Assembly: GCA_964019425.1 (NCBI GenBank)
Contig: OZ025807.1
Location: forward strand, 1-64,000
Direction: 5' to 3'
DNA length: 64,000 nucleotides
Source: Flectonema sp. DT1601
Taxonomy: Eukaryota; Euglenozoa; Diplonemea; Diplonemida; Diplonemidae
Part shown: piece by piece, positions 53,780 through 62,062 of the stretch
How positions within the stretch are numbered: position 1 is the stretch's first letter
Layout of the letters: each line of letters opens with the position of its first letter
Made by a program: the position numbers and the translations under genes
Notes under the pieces: model-generated
Database searches by the model: none
Told to the model about the DNA's origin: nothing
The model's input: only the letters and a program-made list of their open reading frames with translations

Positions 53780-55306
53780 TTAATTATCAGCTGGTGGGGG
53801 GACGTGAACTTCAGGACAACCTCCCTTAGCAGGGTCTGTCTCGGTGAATGACTTTAAGAACGCGTCAGTCAATGAGCTCGGTTTCATTGGAATTCCTCCG
53901 TCTTCTCCGAAGATATTTGTGTAGAGACAATCGACAACACAGTTAGTTGAAATGTTGTGCGGTTGAGGACAGGATTGGAAACAAGTAGAGTTGTGATTAT
54001 AAACCGAGTTCACAACATTACCATCAACACAAGTTTGGTTAACAGTTCGAATAGCTTCATCAACATTCCACCAACAGTCATCAGTGATGGTTCCATTACA
54101 ATATCCGTCATCTGTAGTACTGTACCAGGTTCCGTTCATCATACATCCGAAGTTCAACATCCAATTCTCGTATTGGTCACCCTTATTAGGTGGAGCATTA
54201 TTAATACAAGCTTCATTTACTAAACTACTGTTACAGTGAGCAGACATCATTCTATTCTCAACATCTTCTGAGAAGGCGCACTCCCTGCAGGTACCAACAT
54301 CAGTCATACCACAAGAACTTACAACAGTTGAGTTACAAACATCTAATGAAGTACTACAGAGAGCATCAATCACAGTTTTGTCACAAGAGTTCTCAAGAGA
54401 GGATCTCTTAGCACATGATAAACAATGTTCCTTTTTAGTAATTGTGTCAGCACATTGTTGAAATAGTAACTCATTACATTTCCAGTAGTTGTGTGCCTTA
54501 TCACTTGTCTCACTCAAATCTGGAATGGGGTAAACTTTGTTTGATCTCTTTTCCGATGACTGGAAACACATCGGGTGGTGTTGTCTTCCAACAGAAAGCC
54601 ATCCGACAGCGCGACAGTTGCATTCAGAACGAGAACAGTACGGTGCGAAGGTAACATTGTATGTCGGGTCGTCGTACCAACAAGTGAATTCATCGTTGTG
54701 CATCTTTTGTGCGGAAGTACATTTCGGATTGACAGTACGCGCAGATCCCCAATCGACTATCGGATCAGTTAAAAGCTGGCAGTTCGTTCCATTGACATCC
54801 GGCATGTTCCATCCCTCACAATGATGATCATCAGAACAAGCACTACAACAATCTCCCATGTCTTGAACATTAATTTCCTTGTAGACTGTGCCATTGTAGC
54901 AGTCAAAGTGACTAACATAATAATTATTTCTGCACTGCTTTGGTAGTCCCGAAACATTTGTAAAATGGGTACACCCGAACACTCCAGTAACAGGGTCTGG
55001 GTTGCAGGCTGCGTAGTCTCCAAACGCATTTTTCGACTGTAAGTTGAACTTACTGTACACCATGTGAGCTGCCCCACCACTCAGGTACTGACGGTTCTGA
55101 CACCACAAGAAGTCTGGCTTCAGAGGACACATAAATGGCAACAACAGTTGATTCAAACCAAACATCACATCACCAGCAGCGTTGCTGCTGTCCATATTAA
55201 CGAGTCCCGTGTAGTTAACTGGAGTCACGCGATAAACGACGTTACTCGTCCATCCAGCAGGCAGTCCCGATAAGGCTGCCGCAGTGAGCGCAATTGATAA
55301 AAGCAT
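53780..55306 (-). CDS. Secreted Cys-rich protein with PAN/apple-like segment, paralog 2 (508 aa)
   Basis: The layout matches its neighbour: a signal peptide (MLLSIALTAAALSGLPAG), a Cys-rich ectodomain, a PAN/apple-like segment (DCCSACSDDHHCEGWNM followed by GTNCQLL), repeated CxxC pairs and the shared end GGCPEV plus a Pro-rich tail. I chose the start at 55306 rather than the ATG at 55423. It aligns with the paralog, opens a clean signal peptide and lies just after a strong acceptor (TTCTTTTCAAG, AG at 55323-55324); the extra 39 codons read through that splice signal. The first 70 and the last 110 residues are much closer to paralog 1 than the middle is. Confidence 0.82.
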   Translation of the reverse strand: MLLSIALTAAALSGLPAGWTSNVVYRVTPVNYTGLVNMDSSNAAGDVMFGLNQLLLPFMCPLKPDFLWCQNRQYLSGGAAHMVYSKFNLQSKNAFGDYAACNPDPVTGVFGCTHFTNVSGLPKQCRNNYYVSHFDCYNGTVYKEINVQDMGDCCSACSDDHHCEGWNMPDVNGTNCQLLTDPIVDWGSARTVNPKCTSAQKMHNDEFTCWYDDPTYNVTFAPYCSRSECNCRAVGWLSVGRQHHPMCFQSSEKRSNKVYPIPDLSETSDKAHNYWKCNELLFQQCADTITKKEHCLSCAKRSSLENSCDKTVIDALCSTSLDVCNSTVVSSCGMTDVGTCRECAFSEDVENRMMSAHCNSSLVNEACINNAPPNKGDQYENWMLNFGCMMNGTWYSTTDDGYCNGTITDDCWWNVDEAIRTVNQTCVDGNVVNSVYNHNSTCFQSCPQPHNISTNCVVDCLYTNIFGEDGGIPMKPSSLTDAFLKSFTETDPAKGGCPEVHVPPPADN

Positions 55307-55322
55307 TTTATTAAATTTATTA

Positions 55323-55324
55323 CT
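55323..55324 (-). promoter_or_regulatory. SL trans-splice acceptor that decides the start of secreted paralog 2
   Basis: A pyrimidine-rich stretch ending TTCTTTTCAAG is followed by a 16-nt AT-rich leader and the ATG at 55306. It excludes the longer upstream start. Confidence 0.7.
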
Positions 55325-55502
55325 TGAAAAGAATATAAAAATATCAGACGTTGGGAAAAAAAAACTAATAAATTCCATTGGCAACATTTCTCCACCAAAA
55401 TAGAGAACTGTTTTGGTATGCATTGATAGTTTAGTAAATTTATTTTATTTCTGCTTCTCATTCAATAAAAGAAATCAAGTTCAGCTATCGGGTTAGTCGA
55501 GC

Positions 55503-58500
55503 CTACTGATTTCTCTCAAGGAACGAAATGATTGGATTCAGAAGTTCCTCTTTTTGATCCGTAAAGTCACTCGGTTCACGAGATGATAACATAGCTGTCA
55601 GCTGCTTGTTGATCATTCCTCGCAGAGAGGAAGCGATGACTGACAGTTGTGCGGGTACATCAATCCAAATCCAATTATTTATAAACACTCCTCGTTTTCG
55701 ATGAACAATTTGAAGAGAATTCGAAAACATCAACAACACAGCAGCAGGTACTACAGTACAATCAGTAACAGTAATACGAGACGATAATTTCACTACCGTG
55801 TGGAAAACTGCGAATGGGTGCGGAGGTAAAGTTTCACCACCGTTGACACTGGCAGAGTGAATTCGAACTAAGTCGCCTCCCTGATGAGGAGGTAACTTCC
55901 ATTTGAAATCAACAGAGTGATTAATGACATTAGGTTGCATGGCGTAACAAACTGCTGCTTTCAATACGATCGCCTTCTTCACATTTCTGTTCCAAACTTC
56001 CTTCTCGCTGTCAAACGCTTTCCCAATTAAGTTCGAGTCCATCATCGAAAGAGCGAACTGTTGTCTCAGGTCAGCCAACATCTCCATCGTACTGTTGTTG
56101 AGTCCATTCTTACGACAGTAAGAGAAACGTTGACCACTTCTCTTTGGAAGTGCTGACCATTCTTTGAATGAAATAACTGCCGCTATATGATCTGAAAAGT
56201 GTTCACCAACTGGAGGAGTGATACCCTTCAGGTAGGGAGACTTGTATGAAAGTACCGCAGCGATGGTGAGCATCGGACTGACGACATCCAACATCACTGA
56301 GCTGAGAAGTAGTTTCCCAACTCGAACATCAACTGGTAGGTTAGCCAGGTGAGAACCGAGAACTGTTAATTCTAAGTTGTCGCTGTTGTCGAAGAAGGCT
56401 CCGATTTCAATGAGCGAGTCGACAGCATGTTTGATGGACAGTTCAGGAGGAGGTTCGATAACATTACTAATCGATTCGATTGGATTACTTTCTGGTTGAA
56501 TTACTTTAGCTTGTAGACAAAGATCAGTTAGAGGAACTCGAGATATTTCAGGTTCTGTGTAAGAACTAAACCTGTCGCTGTATCTTTTATTTGTGTACAA
56601 AGCAAAGTATTCTCCTTCACGGACTCGACCAGCACGACCTGCTCTTTGCTTTGAACTCGCTCTCGATACCCACGTCTCTTGCAGTGAAGAGATACCAGTT
56701 TTTGGGTTGAAAGCAACTTGTTTGACTCTCCCAGTATCGATAACATAAACAACATCATCTACTGTGATGGAAGTCTCCGCGATGTTTGTCGCCAGTACAA
56801 CCTTTCTAATACCACTCGGTGATGGTTTAAATGCGAGGTTTTGATGTTCTTGTGGAACAGTCGAATGCAGGCAGACAATTCGCATCGATTTCGATGATTT
56901 GGAAGACTCCAAAAGTGACTGCACGATATCAATATCTGAATAACCACTAAGAAATACTAATATTGCTCCTTTCTCATCCGAGTCAATATCAAACTTGTTA
57001 TGAATATGTTGAACTGTGAAGGCAACACAATCATAATCAATTACATCCTCTCGTAACATTGAAAGGTTTCGGTTAGTGTTCTTGTTGTAACCTTCGTATT
57101 GAGAAGGATTGTACTCAGGATTTAATATTTCATCAGCACCAGTGTCTTCATCAGACTCATAGTCATTACGATACGCTACTTTAACTGCTGCTTGACAGTT
57201 GGGATCTAATTCGTAACCAGTTTCTTCATAAATATCTTCAAGGAATCGAGATTCAACAGGAAACGTTCTTCCGCTTGCTTCGACAATTGGACATCCATAA
57301 CAATACTTTGAGAACATTCCAGGGTTTACTGTTGCAGACATTAATATTACTTTTAGCGGTCGTAAACTATTCATTCTACGATGTTGGGATATTGATCTCA
57401 ACTGGGCCAACAAGAAGTCAGATTGAACACTTCTTTCATGAACTTCATCTACTACGATGTGACTGATTCCTGACAAGTATTTATTGTGTGCTAACTTACG
57501 AAGAAGAATACCAGTTGTGCAGAATAATAACTTACAATCCTTTGTGACTTGTGCAAGGAATCGAACATGATAACCAACTCGTTGCTTTCTAATAGAAGAG
57601 CATCTCTCTGACTGGACTCGTTCAGCAACAGACGTGGCTGCAATTCTACGAGGCTGCGTACAGATGATGTTTGTGATGCCGCCCACGTTATCAATTGAGG
57701 CAGCGTCAAGTATGTATTGCGGCACTTGAGTAGTCTTTCCACAACCAGTTGCTCCAGCGACTACAATGAAATCTTGATCCTGAAGTTGTTGAAGAAGAGA
57801 ACTACGCACTTGTGATATCGGAAGAGATATTTTATTCTTCGGATCGCTGTCGAATGCAAGTTGTAATTTTGCTTCAGCTGCCATCTCACTGCTGACACGC
57901 TGCTCGGCATCTGTTTGCGGAGCATCAGTCGGCTTAACAGTTTTGTGATTCCCACTTGCGATCTCCTGATCTCTTGATTCTGTGACAGCAGACGGAATAC
58001 CAGTTCCAATAATAGCAGCAAACTCTCTAGACATTGACTCATTTTGTGCTTCGTAGTGTTTGTTTAAGTGATGGCCGAGCCATCTTTCCTTATTATCACT
58101 GGACATAAATATGTACCAAGGGTATCCACATCCTCTGTGAAATAGAACAAAAACTGCTAAAGCGTCCTGAGCTTCTAAGAAATTATCGAACTTTGTATCA
58201 TCACTACCGTCAACCAGATAGTCATCTTTCTTACTGGAAGACAATTGATATATTAAACGTCCTGTGGTAGAGCTGCTGTCTTTTCTGAACGTTCCAGCGA
58301 CGGCTTTATTCTTAGCAGCAAGTTTTGTGAGGAGGATTCGAGGATCAATCTCTGACCCATCTCTTTTCGGATCGATGCTCATGTCAAGCATGAATGCTGC
58401 TATTTCTTGTTTTGTTGGTTCGTAGAGTTCAGTTCTTACATTCTTTGAAGTTTCCGGCATGTCTGAAGAAAACAAATCCAACTCAGGATCTTCATCAGAC

Positions 58501-59453
58501 TGTTCTTCTGTAGCTGCCAGTTGTTTTTGTTTTTCAGATACTGCAGCTGCAAGGTCGCTGTCAGTGATGCTGTACGTAGACTTGAATTTGGCACTCGACC
58601 CCAGTAGCTTACCAAGCTTTGTTTTTTCAGTCGCATTTTTTGTCTTTTTCGCCTCTTCCATGTCCATTCGAAGTTGCAGCATTGCTTCGAACACAATCTG
58701 ACGCTTCTCCTCATCACTTTCTGTGAGATTTAACTTTTCGGATACCAAGTGTTCAAAGTTTTGTTGTTTTTCTTCTTTAACTTGTTCTTTGTGTACTTCT
58801 GTCTTAGATGGTTTCCCACCATAGCCAATATCTCTACTGAATAGCGCTGCTTCATCTTCCGAGTCGGTTTCGGATTCGTATTGCTGAGAAAGGATCCATT
58901 CACGTCTCTTTTGTTCTTCTTCTTTTTCCTTAAGTTTTGCTTTCTTTCTCGCTTCCAGTGTCGCGTCCATTAACTTTTCGTGTTCAGATAAATCAACTTC
59001 TCGTTCTTTCTTTGCAACAATCGGGTCTGCGTGTTTTTCTACCGCCTTTGTTGCCGAAGCTTTAAAAGTAATTGAAGTATCTTCAGCGGTAGCTACCAGT
59101 TGTTGTGAGAACACTCGAGGTAATTCTTTTAGATGAAGACAAAGGTAGTTGAGAGCAGCGTTTTCAACGTCTTTTTCAGTCTGATGAAGAGGGACCGTTT
59201 GTTTCAGAGCCTCTCTAATGTCATCAGCTGAGAACCCGTCTGCAATCATTCTTCCGATGATACGCTGCAACATCCAAACAACTTTCTCCTTTACTTTTCT
59301 AACTTCTCCAGTTGTAACTGCAGTTTTCGTTTCTTCCTTCACCATCTTCTTTAATGCTTCATCAGCAGTTGCAGATACTTTAACCTCTTTAGGTCTCATG
59401 GAGGTAGTCGCATACCGAGATGGGTCAACCTTCTTCTTTTTCTTTCCCGCCAT
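55503..59453 (-). CDS. DHX29: DHX29-type DExH-box RNA helicase (1316 aa)
   Basis: DHX29 binds the 40S subunit and helps 43S complexes scan through structured 5' UTRs. Length is close to the human protein. The Lys-rich N-terminus (MAGKKKKKVDPSRY) and the block YLCLHLKELPRVFSQQL at 103-119 match DHX29's N-terminal helical region. Residues 160-350 are charged coiled coil. The helicase core has motif I GATGCGKTT (567-575), motif II DEVH (669-672), motif III SAT (706-708) and motif VI QRAGRAGR, followed by winged-helix, ratchet and OB-fold regions to the end. The ATG is the first after an AG at 59470-59471 (TTTTCTTTTGAAG). DHX57 or DHX36 are alternatives, but the N-terminus favours DHX29. Confidence 0.88.
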   Translation of the reverse strand: MAGKKKKKVDPSRYATTSMRPKEVKVSATADEALKKMVKEETKTAVTTGEVRKVKEKVVWMLQRIIGRMIADGFSADDIREALKQTVPLHQTEKDVENAALNYLCLHLKELPRVFSQQLVATAEDTSITFKASATKAVEKHADPIVAKKEREVDLSEHEKLMDATLEARKKAKLKEKEEEQKRREWILSQQYESETDSEDEAALFSRDIGYGGKPSKTEVHKEQVKEEKQQNFEHLVSEKLNLTESDEEKRQIVFEAMLQLRMDMEEAKKTKNATEKTKLGKLLGSSAKFKSTYSITDSDLAAAVSEKQKQLAATEEQSDEDPELDLFSSDMPETSKNVRTELYEPTKQEIAAFMLDMSIDPKRDGSEIDPRILLTKLAAKNKAVAGTFRKDSSSTTGRLIYQLSSSKKDDYLVDGSDDTKFDNFLEAQDALAVFVLFHRGCGYPWYIFMSSDNKERWLGHHLNKHYEAQNESMSREFAAIIGTGIPSAVTESRDQEIASGNHKTVKPTDAPQTDAEQRVSSEMAAEAKLQLAFDSDPKNKISLPISQVRSSLLQQLQDQDFIVVAGATGCGKTTQVPQYILDAASIDNVGGITNIICTQPRRIAATSVAERVQSERCSSIRKQRVGYHVRFLAQVTKDCKLLFCTTGILLRKLAHNKYLSGISHIVVDEVHERSVQSDFLLAQLRSISQHRRMNSLRPLKVILMSATVNPGMFSKYCYGCPIVEASGRTFPVESRFLEDIYEETGYELDPNCQAAVKVAYRNDYESDEDTGADEILNPEYNPSQYEGYNKNTNRNLSMLREDVIDYDCVAFTVQHIHNKFDIDSDEKGAILVFLSGYSDIDIVQSLLESSKSSKSMRIVCLHSTVPQEHQNLAFKPSPSGIRKVVLATNIAETSITVDDVVYVIDTGRVKQVAFNPKTGISSLQETWVSRASSKQRAGRAGRVREGEYFALYTNKRYSDRFSSYTEPEISRVPLTDLCLQAKVIQPESNPIESISNVIEPPPELSIKHAVDSLIEIGAFFDNSDNLELTVLGSHLANLPVDVRVGKLLLSSVMLDVVSPMLTIAAVLSYKSPYLKGITPPVGEHFSDHIAAVISFKEWSALPKRSGQRFSYCRKNGLNNSTMEMLADLRQQFALSMMDSNLIGKAFDSEKEVWNRNVKKAIVLKAAVCYAMQPNVINHSVDFKWKLPPHQGGDLVRIHSASVNGGETLPPHPFAVFHTVVKLSSRITVTDCTVVPAAVLLMFSNSLQIVHRKRGVFINNWIWIDVPAQLSVIASSLRGMINKQLTAMLSSREPSDFTDQKEELLNPIISFLERNQ

Positions 59454-60436
59454 GTTGTGAGATGCGATACTTCAAAAGAAAATTTTAATAAGAAATCAAA
59501 ACGAAGGTCGGAAAACGGGTCAAAGTCGGAAGAGTTAAATGAGCGCAGGCGTTTCGAACTAAAGAAAAGGGCGGAAGCTCTTTATTGCTTCCGATCATCT
59601 CCACCAAAGTTCCGAAAGTTTAAAAAGAAATCTTTTGGAAAGTTGCGGAGAATTCGTTACATTACTTCAGATATTTCTGCAGCTCAAAACAAATGACACG
59701 AGTAGGATAACTAAACTAAAGAATACAAAAGAAGAGGAAACAGTACGCGTTATGCTATTCAGCGGGGTCACACTCACCAGAACAACTACTAGGTTGTCAT
59801 AAAGGGAATTGACCAAAAGCTTTTTATTTTTAATTTGGTTTAATTATTAACAAATTACATCAAAACAATGATGATGGACTAACCTGATTGACGAACTAAT
59901 GACTTAATTCAATTGTAGCAGAGGGTAAGTAAATTCTCTAAGACAAAAAAAAAAGGGGGGTAGATAACAATTAACAAAGATAAAAAGTCTTTTGCGAGCA
60001 TACTTTGCTCTAAAGCTCTCCCTCAGTGATAATCTACAGTTTGTATTTCAATATCGATATTTTTACTTAAAAAAAAAGAAAACGAACACTCCAATACGGT
60101 GCCGCAATCACTTCAGGAAGATAGATTTTTAAATTGACAACCGCGAAAGGTTAGTTAGGGTACAAAAAGAAAACAACAAAAAATCTGCAGAAAATATCTG
60201 ATTTGTGTCAAACAGTTATACGAAATAAGGTTCCAACAGATCTAATCAAAGAACTAAAAAGTTCAGAGTCACCCAGGAATGTATCACTGATGAGTGACTG
60301 TCAACTAGACACGATAACCATTCATTTAGTGGTAACAATAAATGTTGGTATCTTTTATAACATATTTACTGAGTGCGATGTATATAAAAACGTAATACAT
60401 GTAAGCGTGAAAATTATATGTAGGATGCGTGTATAG
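59454..60436. other. Intergenic region between Sec14-like and DHX29-type genes
   Basis: These 983 bp hold the 3' UTR of the Sec14-like gene and the 5' flank of the helicase gene. AT-rich with short A-runs. No RNA gene or convincing reading frame is seen; the short plus-strand frame near 59457-59696 is Lys/Arg-rich and unconvincing. Confidence 0.45.
59470..59471 (-). promoter_or_regulatory. SL trans-splice acceptor, DHX29-type gene
   Basis: On the minus strand TTTTCTTTTGAAG precedes a 16-nt leader and the ATG at 59453. Confidence 0.7.
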
Positions 60437-61666
60437 CTACTGAACAGTGCAGCAACTAGCGTCATGCTCTACGAGTTCTAATTCGATACTTGATGATGAG
60501 TATTCGAGTAGCTTTGTTGATGTTGGAAGGGGTTGGCCATTCGCACGAAGGTGAACTTTATTAGGAGCCATGTAGGAAGGAGTATTAGTAGCAATAACAA
60601 TCTGAGCAGTGGAGTGTTGATGAACTTTTATTTCAACCAAGTCACCAGCAGGACGACGGAGACAAATCGTCGGATGAGCTGGCTGTGGTGGTTCCTCTGA
60701 TTCTTCACTGTCGGCAACACTGTTGGCATCTGACTCACCTTCAGTCTCAAGTATCACATCTTCAACAGAACGCGGTGGGGGAGGTTCAACAAATGCAGAC
60801 GCTGTTATCACCGCTGCTGCTGCTAACATTGACCAACAGTACGGAGAATTCTGTTGAGGGATTAAACTAAAAAAACTTTTATAGAGAGGTGATGTCGTAC
60901 TATTTACAAATTGCGGACCTTCAATATCACCCCCAAAGTCCTTTTCAAACCATCGCATATCAAAACCCTCATCAGTGAAGTACGTTCTCATATCTCCAGA
61001 ACACCAAAGAACTTTCTTTGATGTCACTGGATCGATGAACCCTGACACCATTCCCCAAAAGACTTTAAATATATAAGGATAATTAACTAAATAGGCTCTG
61101 TGAAGGGATTCTGGACAGTGGTTACTCAGAATTTCAGTCCACTTCTTCGCCACAATAGTATCCCTCCGAGAGTTGGCCATCGTGAAACCGCTCAGGTCTA
61201 TTATATAAATAACCTTTTCTATTCCTTGAAAGATGGCTTCAAATTGTTGTGAGATTCTACTGGCATCTTCTAAATTGTGAATTATAACATCAAGTTTTTG
61301 ATCAGCATTTCCGACAGGATCTCGAGCATTTCTCATATAAACAATTGGGTGACCCTCACCATCAAATCCCCACAGATATGATGACAGCGCATCTACTTGA
61401 GATGAGATACCTGCATATTCTATTTCCCATGGTCGTCGCTCTTCCCTCCATTTGATTGTTCCTTGAATCATAGTCAGCGCTTTCTCAACATCCCACTGCC
61501 TCGCTCTTAAATACCTGCAGAGCATACCGTCAGCTAATGCCCACTTGCGCACTTCCGGTGTCTTAATTTGGAGGTTGCTGATTGCTTTCTGCAGTTGATC
61601 AAATTTCGCAGCCTTATCGGCGTCCAGCATACTTCTGGACTGCGCATCAACGAGTTTCCGTGGCAT
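60437..61666 (-). CDS. CRAL-TRIO (Sec14-like) protein with ubiquitin-like domain and CaaX-like end (409 aa)
   Basis: Residues about 40-80 are a CRAL-TRIO N-terminal segment (LCRYLRARQWDVEKAL) and about 95-250 the lipid-binding CRAL-TRIO domain (GEGHPIVYMRNARDP, VIYIIDLSGF, YLVNYPYIFKVFWGMVSGF, LPxxFGGD-like end KDFGGD). Sec14 proteins move or present phosphoinositides and phosphatidylcholine. A hydrophobic stretch (SMLAAAAVITASAF, 279-292) and an acidic linker follow. Residues 333-399 look ubiquitin-like (ICLRRPAGDLVEIKV ... VHLRANGQPLP ... SIELELVE). The last five residues are CCTVQ: a CaaX-like motif CTVQ with an extra Cys that could be acylated. The ATG follows an acceptor at 61679-61680. 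Lipid modification is inferred. Confidence 0.88.
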   Translation of the reverse strand: MPRKLVDAQSRSMLDADKAAKFDQLQKAISNLQIKTPEVRKWALADGMLCRYLRARQWDVEKALTMIQGTIKWREERRPWEIEYAGISSQVDALSSYLWGFDGEGHPIVYMRNARDPVGNADQKLDVIIHNLEDASRISQQFEAIFQGIEKVIYIIDLSGFTMANSRRDTIVAKKWTEILSNHCPESLHRAYLVNYPYIFKVFWGMVSGFIDPVTSKKVLWCSGDMRTYFTDEGFDMRWFEKDFGGDIEGPQFVNSTTSPLYKSFFSLIPQQNSPYCWSMLAAAAVITASAFVEPPPPRSVEDVILETEGESDANSVADSEESEEPPQPAHPTICLRRPAGDLVEIKVHQHSTAQIVIATNTPSYMAPNKVHLRANGQPLPTSTKLLEYSSSSIELELVEHDASCCTVQ

Positions 61667-62062
61667 GCTTGTGATTCTCTAGAAGTAATTAATGTATTTG
61701 GGTGTCGTGGAAACAAGTTTGAGAAAGACCAATATTCTCCATTAAATGGTCTGGATTAACAAGCATCTGCGTTTGTTGCAAAATAATTATCAAACTACGC
61801 TGCAAAAAAGAAAGAAAAAAAAAAGCAGAAAAAAGAAAACACGATGCGAATCCTTACCATCTCAATTATTTTTATTCAGAATCAAAGCAACTCAAAACCC
61901 ACTGAGGCCAAAGGTATTAAGCAAAGGCAAAGTCTCTTCATGATGCTTACAATAGTATTTGTAATTTCTGTTTTTTCAAAGCAGCCTTCGCAAGGTTCTC
62001 TTCTTTTAAACTCGATTTGCACTAACTGACTACGTACACTACTATTTTCGGTATATACCTCA
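61667..62062. other. Intergenic region between ProRS and Sec14-like genes
   Basis: The 396 bp comprise the 3' UTR of the prolyl-tRNA synthetase gene, counted from its spliced stop at 62063, and the acceptor region of the Sec14-like gene. Nothing else is recognised. Confidence 0.45.
61679..61680 (-). promoter_or_regulatory. Likely SL trans-splice acceptor, Sec14-like gene
   Basis: On the minus strand TTAATTACTTCTAG precedes a 12-nt leader and the ATG at 61666. Confidence 0.65.

Noticed and set aside
55307-55423. Upstream ATG of secreted paralog 2 adding 39 residues
   Set aside because: The extension reads through a strong trans-splice acceptor and would bury the signal peptide shared with the paralog.
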